A stretch of 5,826 nt of DNA from an uncultured Ruminococcus sp. (GCA_902773065.1 CACYDD010000166.1:1-5826); one strand, 5' to 3'. Counted from the first letter of the stretch, positions 1 to 5,826 are shown. Program-made: numbers and translations. The notes: a model not told the origin generated them from the sequence alone.

Positions 1-1
1 A

Positions 2-127
2 ATAGGCTATAATGCCAATATTGAAGCACTGAAAAAGGTATCGGAAATCAACGAAGCTGCTACCATCAATGCAGACAGTGATGATATTATCTATCAGCTG
101 AAAAATCTGTTCAATTCGGAAATGTGA
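2..127 (+). CDS. 3' end of an unrecognised upstream gene (partial)
   Basis: An open frame runs in from the left edge and ends at TGA 125-127, giving 41 visible C-terminal residues. The reading begins IGYNANIEALKKV and ends LKNLFNSEM. The composition (many Glu, Lys, Asn, Ala, Ile and Leu, with no Pro) suggests a soluble, mostly helical tail. I do not recognise the family and assign no function. The frame is credible because codon use resembles the rib genes and it stops just before the rib promoter. No terminator-like hairpin is visible between its stop and the promoter at 145, so some read-through into the rib leader is possible. The start lies outside the window. Confidence 0.6.
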   Translation: MGYNANIEALKKVSEINEAATINADSDDIIYQLKNLFNSEM

Positions 128-144
128 TTTTTGTAAATTAACTA

Positions 145-172
145 TTGACAAGTTGCTAAAATATGCTATACT
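145..172 (+). promoter_or_regulatory. Sigma-A-type promoter of the rib operon
   Basis: A perfect -35 box TTGACA lies at 145-150. A -10 box TATACT lies at 167-172 with an extended -10 TG at 164-165, and the spacer is 16 bp. The expected transcription start is near 178-181, about 10 bases before the first riboswitch helix, which is the usual arrangement for a riboswitch-controlled operon. Both hexamers are close to consensus, so the promoter is probably strong and constitutive, with control left to the leader RNA. No second promoter is obvious inside the operon. Confidence 0.85.
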
Positions 173-189
173 AATGATAATAGAATATG

Positions 190-297
190 ATCTTCAGGGC
201 AGGGTGCAATTCCCTACCGGTGGTAATAGCCCACGAGCTGCAAAGCAAGATTCGGTGTGATTCCGAAGCCGACGGTATAGTCCGGATGAAAGAAGAT
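190..297 (+). promoter_or_regulatory. FMN riboswitch aptamer (RFN element)
   Basis: This is the conserved FMN-sensing aptamer that precedes riboflavin genes in many bacteria. Recognisable RFN blocks occur in order. The closing helix P1 is ATCTTC 190-195 paired with GAAGAT 292-297. The segment CAGGGCAGGGTG starts at 195. A small hairpin has a GGG/CCC stem at 202-204/212-214. ACCGGTGGTAATAGCCCACG follows, then a short variable arm near 237-248. The 3' blocks are GATTCCGAAGCCGAC and GGTATAGTCCGGATGAAAGAAGAT. By family knowledge, FMN binding stabilises P1 and lets the downstream terminator form, lowering rib expression when flavin is plentiful. The terminator directly downstream supports transcriptional rather than purely translational control. 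Confidence 0.98.
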
Positions 298-319
298 ATG
301 GATACTGTGAAGGTATATC

Positions 320-351
320 AGGCTCTGAAACGCAAGTTTCAGAGCCTTTTT
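320..351 (+). terminator. Intrinsic terminator of the FMN riboswitch (expression platform)
   Basis: A perfect 12-bp stem pairs 320-331 with 336-347 around a GCAA (GNRA-type) tetraloop at 332-335, followed by a run of five T at 347-351. It begins 23 bases after the aptamer closes, the normal place for the regulated terminator. The aptamer segment 193-200 (TTCAGGGC) can pair with 322-329 (GCTCTGAA) over 8 bp including one G-U. This is a candidate antiterminator that would exclude both P1 and the terminator when FMN is absent. The hairpin is seen directly; the switching partner is inferred. Confidence 0.93.
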
Positions 352-365
352 ACAGGAGCAGTGTG

Positions 366-401
366 AAAAGGCTTTGGAGAGAATTTTCCAAAGTCTTTTT
401 T
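366..401 (+). terminator. Second terminator-like hairpin between the riboswitch and ribD
   Basis: A 13-bp stem pairs 366-378 with 387-399, with one G-U (371/394). It can extend inward by 379/386 and 380/385. It is followed immediately by a run of six T at 396-401. The shape is that of an intrinsic terminator, although the stem is richer in A-T than the one at 320-351. It ends only five bases before the ribD ribosome binding site. It may be a back-up terminator, a pause site or an mRNA-stabilising 5' hairpin. The structure is clear; its activity is inferred. Confidence 0.6.
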
Positions 402-406
402 GTTTT

Positions 407-411
407 GGAGG
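407..411 (+). promoter_or_regulatory. ribD ribosome binding site
   Basis: GGAGG at 407-411 sits six bases before ATG 418 and fixes the ribD start there. An in-frame TTG at 400 lies inside the T-run of the preceding hairpin and has no ribosome binding site, so the longer reading is rejected. TTTGGA at 404-409, which includes part of this site, is complementary to TCCAAA at 387-392, so partial sequestration is possible. Confidence 0.85.
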
Positions 412-417
412 TGTATC

Positions 418-1503
418 ATGACCGACAGAGATTATATGAAACTTGCATTGGAAGAAGCGGTAAAGGGCGAGGGATATGTTTCACCGAATCCGATGGTAGG
501 GGCAGTAATTGTCAAGGACGGCAGAATCATTGCAAAGGGATATCACCACCGATACGGTGATCTTCATGCCGAGCGTGATGCTTTGAAAAACTGCACAGAA
601 AATCCGGAAGGTGCCACAATGTATGTTACTTTAGAGCCATGTTGTCATCAGGGAAAACAGCCGCCATGTACACAGGCGGTGATCGAGTCGGGTATCAGAA
701 GAGTGGTAACAGGTTCGGGAGATCCGAATCCGCTTGTCGGCGGAAAGGGAATTGCAATTCTGAAAAACAGCGGCATTGAAGTGACCGAAAATGTGCTGGA
801 GGAAGAATGTCTGAAATTAAACGAGATATTTTTCCATTTTATCAGAACAGGTCAGCCGTTTGTGACGATGAAGTATGCCATGACCATGGATGGTAAAATT
901 GCCGCCTATACCGGAAAATCCAAATGGATCACAGGAGAGCTTTCCAGAGAAAATGTACAGAGTACAAGGCATAAATACAGCGGAATTATGGTTGGTGTGG
1001 GTACGGTTCTGGCAGATGACCCTATGCTGAACTGCCGCATGGAGGGCGGAAAAGATCCGACCAGAATCATTTGCGATACGAACCTGAGAACGCCGCTCAA
1101 TGCTAAAATCGTGCAGACGGCAAAGGAGATTCCTACCATACTGGCGGTATCGTGCGATGATCATGAAAAGATAGAGCAGTTTGAAAATTGCGGCTGTAGG
1201 GTGCTGAATCTGCCCAAAAAGAACGGTCATGTTGATTTGCAGACATTAATGAAAAAACTTGGAGAGATAAAAATTGACAGCATACTTTTGGAGGGCGGTG
1301 CAGAATTGAACTGGTCGGCTTTGGAGTCGAAAATCGTCAGTAAAGTACAGACCTATATTTCCCCGAAGCTGCTTGGCGGCAGCGGAAAATCTCCCATTGG
1401 CGGCATGGGTGCAGAAAGTCCCGACAGTGCGTTTGGGCTGACCGAGCCCGAAATATATTATTTCGGCGAAGATATCATGATAGAAAGTCGGGTGAGATAC
1501 TGA
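418..1503 (+). CDS. ribD: Bifunctional diaminohydroxyphosphoribosylaminopyrimidine deaminase / 5-amino-6-(5-phosphoribosylamino)uracil reductase
   Basis: Cytosolic enzyme for two successive steps of riboflavin synthesis: zinc-dependent deamination of the pyrimidine made by GTP cyclohydrolase II, then NADPH-dependent reduction of its ribose side chain. The 361-residue length is typical of RibD/RibG. Residues 1 to about 143 form the cytidine-deaminase-like domain, with SPNPMVGAV at 22-30, zinc ligand His50 and catalytic Glu52 in HAE, and zinc ligands Cys75 and Cys84 in PCCHQGKQPPC. From about 147 to the end is the DHFR-like reductase domain, with KYAMTMDGKIA at 152-162, SKWITG, the GVGTVLADDP stretch and LLEGG at 290-294. 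All expected catalytic residues are present. It is first in the operon, directly behind the riboswitch, and its TGA overlaps the ribE ATG. The start at 418 follows from GGAGG at 407-411. Confidence 0.97.
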   Translation: MTDRDYMKLALEEAVKGEGYVSPNPMVGAVIVKDGRIIAKGYHHRYGDLHAERDALKNCTENPEGATMYVTLEPCCHQGKQPPCTQAVIESGIRRVVTGSGDPNPLVGGKGIAILKNSGIEVTENVLEEECLKLNEIFFHFIRTGQPFVTMKYAMTMDGKIAAYTGKSKWITGELSRENVQSTRHKYSGIMVGVGTVLADDPMLNCRMEGGKDPTRIICDTNLRTPLNAKIVQTAKEIPTILAVSCDDHEKIEQFENCGCRVLNLPKKNGHVDLQTLMKKLGEIKIDSILLEGGAELNWSALESKIVSKVQTYISPKLLGGSGKSPIGGMGAESPDSAFGLTEPEIYYFGEDIMIESRVRY

Positions 1504-2147
1504 TGTTTACAGGAATCATTGAGGAAGTCGGAACAGTTCTCGGGATCAGAAGGGGGGCAAAGTCTGTTGTTTTGGATATTTCCGCAGACAATATTTTAGC
1601 CGATGTCAGAATTGGTGACAGTATCGCTGTCAACGGCGTATGCCTTACAGCAACAAGTGTCAATAACAACAGTTTTACCGCAGATGTAATGCCCGAAACA
1701 CTCAGTCGTTCTTCTCTTGCAGATCTGAAAAGCGGCAGTCATGTTAATCTGGAAAGAGCTATGGCGGCAAATGGGCGTTTCGGCGGTCATATCGTTTCGG
1801 GGCATATTGACGGAACGGGAACAATAAAACGAATCCGGAAAGATGATAATGCTGTCCGTTACGAAATCAGTGCTGACCGAACTATTTTAAAATACATTGT
1901 GGAAAAAGGTTCGGTAACGATTGACGGTATCAGCCTTACCGTTACAGAGGTCAGCGAAAAAAGCTTTTCGGTATCTGTGATTCCGCATACGCTCAGTGTG
2001 ACGATACTCGGTGAAAAATCGGTCGGAAGTATTGTTAACCTTGAAAATGATATCATAGGAAAATATGTAGAAAAACTGCTGTTTGCCAAAGAAGAAAAAC
2101 CAAAAAGCAATATCACAAGAGAATACCTTGCAAAATACGGATTTTAG
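1503..2147 (+). CDS. ribE: Riboflavin synthase, alpha subunit
   Basis: Catalyses the last step, the dismutation of two 6,7-dimethyl-8-ribityllumazine molecules to riboflavin and the pyrimidinedione that RibH reuses. The 214 residues match the family. The hallmark N-terminus MFTGIIEEVG is intact. The protein is an internal duplication of two beta-barrels: VNGVCLT at 43-49 in the first corresponds to IDGISLT at 140-146 in the second. GGHIVSGHIDG at 94-104 joins them, and Cys47 and His101 match conserved active-site positions. The last 25 or so residues, charged and probably helical, match the region used for trimerisation in the family. The ATG shares one base with the ribD stop (TGATG), implying translational coupling; a modest GGGTGAG at 1490-1496 serves as ribosome binding site. 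In some species this gene is called ribB or ribC. Confidence 0.97.
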   Translation: MFTGIIEEVGTVLGIRRGAKSVVLDISADNILADVRIGDSIAVNGVCLTATSVNNNSFTADVMPETLSRSSLADLKSGSHVNLERAMAANGRFGGHIVSGHIDGTGTIKRIRKDDNAVRYEISADRTILKYIVEKGSVTIDGISLTVTEVSEKSFSVSVIPHTLSVTILGEKSVGSIVNLENDIIGKYVEKLLFAKEEKPKSNITREYLAKYGF

Positions 2148-2161
2148 AAAGGAGCATTTTT

Positions 2162-3358
2162 ATGAAATTCAATACAGTTGAACAAGCTTTGCAGGAACTG
2201 AAAAACGGAAAAATCATCCTTGTGACAGACGATCCCGACAGGGAAAACGAGGGAGATTTTATCTGTGCGGCGGAATTTGCAACAACGGAAAATATCAATT
2301 TTATGGCAACCCACGGCAAAGGACTGATCTGTATGCCCATGTCGGAGGAGTATGTCAGACGGCTGAATTTTCCGCAGATGGTAACAACCAATACGGATAA
2401 TCACGAAACTGCCTTTACTGTTTCGGTGGATCACATCTCAACAACAACGGGAATTTCTGCTGCTGAGCGTTCTGTTACGGCGATGAAATGTGTTGACGAA
2501 AACGCAAAGCCCGAAGATTTCCGCCGTCCGGGGCATATGTTTCCATTGCTTGCAAAGAAAAACGGTGTTCTTGAAAGAAACGGTCATACAGAAGCAACTG
2601 TCGATTTAATGCGCCTTGCAGGTCTGAAACAGTGTGGTCTTTGCTGTGAGATCATGAAAGAGGACGGCACAATGATGCGTACGCCCGAGCTTTTTCAGCT
2701 TGCGGAACAATTCGGTATCTGCTTTATTACGATCAAAGATTTGCAGGATTACCGCAAAAACCATGAAAAACTTGTGGAGCGTGTAGCTACTGCGAAAATG
2801 CCCACAAAATACGGTGATTTTACCGCTTACGGCTATGTCAATAAAGTAAACGGTGAACATCACGTTGCACTTGTCAAGGGTGATATTGCAGACGGTGAGA
2901 ATGTTCTTTGCAGGGTACATTCCGAATGTCTGACAGGCGATACCTTTGGTTCACTGCGCTGTGACTGCGGTCAGCAGTTTGCCGCTGCCATGACACAGAT
3001 TGAAAAAGAGGGGAGAGGTATCCTGCTTTATATGCGGCAGGAAGGAAGAGGAATCGGGCTGATCAATAAACTCCGAGCCTATGAATTGCAGGAGCAGGGC
3101 ATGGATACACTGGAAGCAAATCTTGCACTTGGTTTTAAGGGTGACGAAAGAGAATATTATACAGGCGCACAGATTCTCAAAGACCTTGGTGTTAAAACCA
3201 TACACCTTCTTACCAACAACCCCGATAAAGTCTACCAGCTCAGTGCTTTTGGCATGGAAATTACAGAAAGAATTCCCATCCAGATGGATGCCACTGCCCA
3301 CGACCTCTTTTATCTAAAAACGAAGCAGGACAAAATGGGACATTTATTGAATTACTGA
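2162..3358 (+). CDS. ribBA: Bifunctional 3,4-dihydroxy-2-butanone 4-phosphate synthase / GTP cyclohydrolase II
   Basis: A fusion that supplies both branches of riboflavin synthesis, with 398 residues as usual for Firmicute RibBA. Residues 1 to about 200 are the butanone-phosphate synthase: RENEGD at 27-32 in the acidic metal-binding loop, TTTGISAAERSVT, RPGHMFPL with His125, and HTEA with His142. The 17-residue spacing of these histidines matches the metal ligands of E. coli RibB. Residues from about 205 on are GTP cyclohydrolase II: zinc ligands Cys256, Cys267 and Cys269 in a C-x10-C-x-C pattern, RQEGRGIGL, and LLTNNPDK. Tyr307, Asp328 and Arg330 fall exactly where E. coli RibA has Tyr105, Asp126 and Arg128. 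Both halves therefore look active. AAAGGAG at 2148-2154, seven bases before ATG, is the strongest ribosome binding site in the operon. ribE ends 14 bases upstream. Confidence 0.98.
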   Translation: MKFNTVEQALQELKNGKIILVTDDPDRENEGDFICAAEFATTENINFMATHGKGLICMPMSEEYVRRLNFPQMVTTNTDNHETAFTVSVDHISTTTGISAAERSVTAMKCVDENAKPEDFRRPGHMFPLLAKKNGVLERNGHTEATVDLMRLAGLKQCGLCCEIMKEDGTMMRTPELFQLAEQFGICFITIKDLQDYRKNHEKLVERVATAKMPTKYGDFTAYGYVNKVNGEHHVALVKGDIADGENVLCRVHSECLTGDTFGSLRCDCGQQFAAAMTQIEKEGRGILLYMRQEGRGIGLINKLRAYELQEQGMDTLEANLALGFKGDEREYYTGAQILKDLGVKTIHLLTNNPDKVYQLSAFGMEITERIPIQMDATAHDLFYLKTKQDKMGHLLNY

Positions 3359-3361
3359 AAA

Positions 3362-3365
3362 GGAG
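3362..3365 (+). promoter_or_regulatory. ribH ribosome binding site and start choice
   Basis: GGAG at 3362-3365 (in AAAAGGAG) is followed by three in-frame ATGs at 3367, 3370 and 3376. The first lies one base from the site, which is too close. The third is ten bases away and gives a protein whose residue numbering matches Bacillus subtilis RibH exactly (Phe22, Phe57, His88, Arg127). ATG 3376 is therefore preferred; 3370, four bases away, is the alternative. Confidence 0.7.
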
Positions 3366-3375
3366 AATGATGATC

Positions 3376-3843
3376 ATGAAAACTTATGAAGGAAAATTAA
3401 CAGGCGAAAATATCAAAGTAGGTATCGTTGTATCGAGATTCAACGAATTTATCACCTCAAAGTTGCTCGGCGGAGCAGAGGACGGACTTGTACGTCATAA
3501 TGTAAACCCTGATGATATCGAAGTAGCATGGGTGCCGGGTGCGTTTGAAATACCACTGATTGCTTCTAAAATGGCAAAAAGCGGAAAATACGATGCCGTG
3601 ATCGCTCTCGGTGCTGTCATCAGAGGAAGCACAACACATTATGATTATGTGTGCAGTGAAGTATCAAAAGGCATTGCCAATGTTTCCTTAAACAGTGATA
3701 TTCCCGTTATGTTTGGTGTCATTACCACCGAAAATATCGAGCAGGCAATAGAACGTGCCGGCAGTAAAGCAGGGAACAAAGGCTACGACTGTGCCCTCGG
3801 CGCAATAGAAATGGTAAACCTTATTAAGAGTGTGGAGTGTTGA
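3376..3843 (+). CDS. ribH: 6,7-dimethyl-8-ribityllumazine synthase (riboflavin synthase beta subunit)
   Basis: Condenses 5-amino-6-ribitylaminouracil with 3,4-dihydroxy-2-butanone 4-phosphate to give lumazine, the substrate of RibE. From ATG 3376 it is 155 residues, the normal length. Active-site motifs are all present: SRFNEFIT (Phe22), WVPGAFEIPL (Phe57), ALGAVIRGSTTHYDYV with catalytic His88, PVMFGVITTEN, and Arg127 for phosphate binding. KAGNKG follows, and the conserved GAIEMVNL lies near the C-terminus. Many relatives form 60-mer shells and in Bacillus enclose a riboflavin synthase trimer; that is family knowledge and not visible here. The last codons (SVEC and stop) lie in a GAGTGTGGAGT-type repeat, so the extreme C-terminus looks altered by local repeat growth. 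It is the last gene of the operon, 17 bases after ribBA. A longer start at 3367 would add three residues. Confidence 0.97.
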   Translation: MKTYEGKLTGENIKVGIVVSRFNEFITSKLLGGAEDGLVRHNVNPDDIEVAWVPGAFEIPLIASKMAKSGKYDAVIALGAVIRGSTTHYDYVCSEVSKGIANVSLNSDIPVMFGVITTENIEQAIERAGSKAGNKGYDCALGAIEMVNLIKSVEC

Positions 3844-3859
3844 GAGTGGAGTGTGGAGT
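3828..3859 (+). repeat. Short GAGTG-rich imperfect tandem repeat across the ribH stop
   Basis: The 11-base unit GAGTGTGGAGT occurs at 3828-3838 and again at 3849-3859, a 21-base period. The intervening bases (GTTGAGAGTG) are a diverged version of the same purine/T pattern, and looser copies (GTTGAGTTTTG) continue to about 3882. The TGA stop of ribH (3841-3843) lies inside it, so it encodes the last RibH residues. It resembles slippage-generated low-complexity sequence rather than a mobile element or binding site. Confidence 0.55.
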
Positions 3860-3883
3860 TTGTAGGTTAAAGTTGAGTTTTGT

Positions 3884-3905
3884 CGGTGCGGTCACGCACC
3901 GGTCT
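3884..3905 (+). terminator. Weak intrinsic terminator at the end of the rib operon
   Basis: A 7-bp G+C-rich stem pairs CGGTGCG 3884-3890 with CGCACCG 3895-3901 around a GTCA loop. On the + strand it is followed by GTCTTTATT, a broken U-run. On the - strand the downstream side is ACAAAACTC, without a U-run, so it would not act as a classic terminator for the permease. It lies midway between the two convergent genes, and its tail touches the permease stop codon at 3906-3908. Confidence 0.6.
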
Positions 3906-5826
3906 TTATTCAACTATCAATGTAGTGATATTGACATCCCTGACTTTTCTTGAAATAATATAGGCGAAAACAAAGAAGCAGGTGAGGATGATCAGAATAG
4001 GAATGATAAATGTCAGGGGGAGGAAATCAATTCTGAAGCTGGCGACTCCCATGCTGCGAATCAGCATGATCAGCAATTTTTCTGAAAAAAGGAGGCTGAG
4101 AAGAATTCCCAGAAGCGAACCGACAGCCGAAACGATCAGAAATCTTATGGCGAATTGCATACGGATCGATGCAGTGGTGAATCCGAGAGATTTATAGATA
4201 CCGATATCAGTTTGTTCCTGTATAAATGCTTTCCGGGAGGTCATGAGTACAACGATAAGTGTAAATATGACTGAGAAAGTATAAATAAAGACCTTCATGG
4301 CGTTGATAGGAATGTTATATACTTCGTCTTGTTCAACAGCTTTCATAGTGGCTTCACATTCAAGGATATCACCAAATTTATGGTTCAGTTCCTCTCCGAT
4401 CATCAGAGCTTTGGAAGGATCGGTGATACTGTAACCCCCATAAAATACATAGGTGTCAATAAGCTTTTGTGCGCCTTCAAAGTTCATTCCGATACAATAA
4501 CCCTCTTGTGTAAGTGTCTGGAAGATTCCCGTAATCAGGTATTCTTCTTCTGCCTGATCGCTGCTGAGTTTAATTTTATCGCCGATTCCTGCATGAAGCT
4601 GTTCTGCAATAAATTCCGTGATCACTACTTCATTATCAAGTTCGGGAGCTTGTCCGCTGATCATAATGAATGTGTCGGGATTTTTGGCAGTCAGACAGGT
4701 AATACTGTTGCCTTCATATTTGAAATCTTCAAAGGTATAATAATATTTTCGTTGGATCGGTGAATATTTTGTGATTGTCTTTTCTATTTCATCCGCTCTT
4801 TTAATGCCAAGTTCGTTTTTGAAAAAGACATCCACTTCTGTGGGCATAATTCCGATTGATTCCATGGCAGTTTTTGAATTCAGAGCATCTCCAAGAGCCG
4901 TTACCGTGAGCATGAAAAAAATTAGTATGGCAGTAATGAGTATCGTGCTGATATGTTTTTTCTTGTTCGAGGTAAATTGCCGCAGTGCAAGGCTTGCCGA
5001 TAAGAATTTTTTGCTGATAGGAGCAGTGAGCATACTGTTGAAATAGATTTCATTTCTTCCGCCCGAAACAGCCCGCACAGGAGAAATTTTTCCGATTTTA
5101 ATTGTGCCGAAAAGAATAACGATAGTGGCAGTCAGGATCATCAGCAAAATAATTAAAAGACTTTGCGCAGTTTGGAGGGTTATGCTGACAGGAATGGCTG
5201 TGATCGGCTGGAATATATTTCCGAGAATCATCGTCAGAGGAACGGAAAGCAGAAAGCCGATCGCGGAACCTGCAAGCATAGCGGTGAGATACTGACAAAG
5301 AAATATAAGCCGTAATTTACCTTTCGTAAAGCCTAATGCTTTGAGGATTCCCAGAATAGTATGATCCTGTTCAATACTTGTTGTAATGCTGTGTATGATA
5401 ACGATCAGGACGATCAGGGAAAGAAAGGCAACAAAAACCAGCAGGACAGATGTGATGATTTCCGTAAATTTATTGGTATTGTAAATAGAATCCTCTCTTG
5501 TCACCGCACCGAGAGATTTGTCGATTGCTTTTGTGTCGTTATTCAGTCTGTATTTGAAATAGGCATCTTCAAAATCGCAGTCAGCAGTTTTGTATATGCC
5601 GAAAAGGGTAATGTCCAGCATGATCTCTCCCGATTTTGCATCTTCATAGATAGTTGAAAGATCATCTTCATTGATAAATACATATTTATCGCCGGTGTAG
5701 GTGTTTCCGAATGTAGGTTCGACAACAGCGGCAGCGATGCGCATTTTATATTCATTGACAAGATTGTGTATAACGATCTCATCTCCGACATGACATCCGA
5801 GTTCGGTAAGAATACTTTGTGGAACA
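3906..5826 (-). CDS. ABC transporter permease, two FtsX domains (5' end outside window)
   Basis: The frame stays open to the right edge, giving 639 visible residues. The Met codon at 5742-5744 is internal, since 27 in-frame residues precede it within an extracellular-type domain (GCHVGDEIVIHN). Numbered from the first visible residue, an extracytoplasmic MacB-like region occupies 1 to about 124. Membrane segments follow at about 125-145, 173-195, 221-239 and 291-311. A second extracytoplasmic region spans about 312-510, with further membrane segments at about 512-529, 559-580 and 601-623. The FtsX signature occurs twice, as GILKALGFTKGKLR (159-172) and GIYKSLGFTTASIR (542-555), marking a tandem duplication. 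The missing part should hold the first membrane segment. Such permeases work with a separate ATPase, probably encoded beyond the right edge. Substrate is unknown; lipoprotein, lipid or peptide handling are family possibilities. It converges on the rib operon and has no evident functional link to it. Confidence 0.9.
   Translation of the reverse strand, partial: VPQSILTELGCHVGDEIVIHNLVNEYKMRIAAAVVEPTFGNTYTGDKYVFINEDDLSTIYEDAKSGEIMLDITLFGIYKTADCDFEDAYFKYRLNNDTKAIDKSLGAVTREDSIYNTNKFTEIITSVLLVFVAFLSLIVLIVIIHSITTSIEQDHTILGILKALGFTKGKLRLIFLCQYLTAMLAGSAIGFLLSVPLTMILGNIFQPITAIPVSITLQTAQSLLIILLMILTATIVILFGTIKIGKISPVRAVSGGRNEIYFNSMLTAPISKKFLSASLALRQFTSNKKKHISTILITAILIFFMLTVTALGDALNSKTAMESIGIMPTEVDVFFKNELGIKRADEIEKTITKYSPIQRKYYYTFEDFKYEGNSITCLTAKNPDTFIMISGQAPELDNEVVITEFIAEQLHAGIGDKIKLSSDQAEEEYLITGIFQTLTQEGYCIGMNFEGAQKLIDTYVFYGGYSITDPSKALMIGEELNHKFGDILECEATMKAVEQDEVYNIPINAMKVFIYTFSVIFTLIVVLMTSRKAFIQEQTDIGIYKSLGFTTASIRMQFAIRFLIVSAVGSLLGILLSLLFSEKLLIMLIRSMGVASFRIDFLPLTFIIPILIILTCFFVFAYIISRKVRDVNITTLIVE

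Noticed and set aside
400..417. Upstream TTG start for ribD adding six residues (MFWRCI)
   Set aside because: The TTG lies in the U-run of the preceding hairpin, has no ribosome binding site of its own and overlaps the real one at 407-411. ATG 418 gives the standard RibD N-terminus.
363..560. Possible GTG-initiated reading of 65 codons starting in the leader, with AGGAG (354-358) four bases upstream, overlapping ribD in another frame
   Set aside because: Although the AGGAG spacing is tolerable, the reading lies over the second hairpin and then over conserved ribD deaminase codons, and the peptide has no recognisable character. A leader peptide cannot be excluded but is not supported.
817..1230. 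Long open readings on the - strand within ribD, and similar antisense readings within ribE, ribBA and ribH
   Set aside because: They are shadows of well-conserved enzymes, have no convincing ribosome binding sites or family motifs, and their composition fits antisense translation of real codons.
4329..4763. 144-codon + strand reading inside the permease gene
   Set aside because: It is antisense to a clearly coding extracytoplasmic region of the permease and shows no recognisable protein motif.
3906..5744. Treating Met at 5742-5744 as the permease start
   Set aside because: The frame continues upstream for 27 residues of plausible extracytoplasmic domain, there is no strong ribosome binding site before that Met, and starting there would remove the first membrane segment expected for the family.
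5543..5791. Alternative - strand start near 5791 in a different frame from the permease
   Set aside because: The permease frame is continuously open to the window edge and gives MacB/FtsX-like sequence throughout, so this overlapping frame is a shadow rather than a frameshifted N-terminus.
1..5826. CRISPR arrays, tRNA or rRNA genes, insertion sequences, phage or defence genes
   Set aside because: No repeat-spacer pattern, tRNA-like fold, transposase motif or terminal inverted repeats were seen; nearly all of the window is accounted for by the rib operon and the permease.

Overview
The window holds a complete riboflavin (vitamin B2) biosynthesis operon, ribD-ribE-ribBA-ribH, on the + strand, led by an FMN riboswitch. 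On the - strand, convergent with it, is a 5'-truncated ABC-transporter permease of the FtsX/MacB superfamily. The gene order, the fused RibBA, the riboswitch with a transcription terminator, the GGAGG-type ribosome binding sites and the moderate G+C all point to a Firmicute. Overall style suggests a gut-type Clostridia member (Ruminococcus/Oscillospiraceae-like). That finer placement is a guess from sequence style, not an identification.

Layout. Bases 2-127 are the last 41 codons of an unrecognised + strand gene. Bases 128-417 are the rib leader. It carries a near-consensus promoter (TTGACA 145-150, extended -10 TGCTATACT 164-172), the FMN aptamer (190-297), a strong intrinsic terminator (320-351), a second terminator-like hairpin with its own U-run (366-401), and the ribD ribosome binding site (407-411). 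The four genes follow almost without gaps: ribD 418-1503, ribE 1503-2147 (one-base TGATG overlap), ribBA 2162-3358 and ribH 3376-3843. A short GAGTG-rich repeat straddles the ribH stop codon. A weak hairpin terminator (3884-3905) separates the operon from the permease, which reads from beyond base 5826 down to 3906.

How the genes work together. RibBA makes both precursors: 3,4-dihydroxy-2-butanone 4-phosphate from ribulose 5-phosphate, and the diaminopyrimidine from GTP. RibD deaminates and reduces the pyrimidine. RibH condenses the dephosphorylated pyrimidine with the butanone phosphate to give lumazine. RibE dismutates lumazine to riboflavin. The phosphatase for the RibD product, the flavokinase/FAD synthetase and any riboflavin transporter are not in this window. 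FMN, made from the end product, should bind the leader aptamer and favour termination.

All four enzymes keep the key active-site residues I could check and look functional. I see no undescribed system. The most interesting part is the leader, where two successive terminator-like hairpins have related 5' arms that could both pair with the same aptamer segment.
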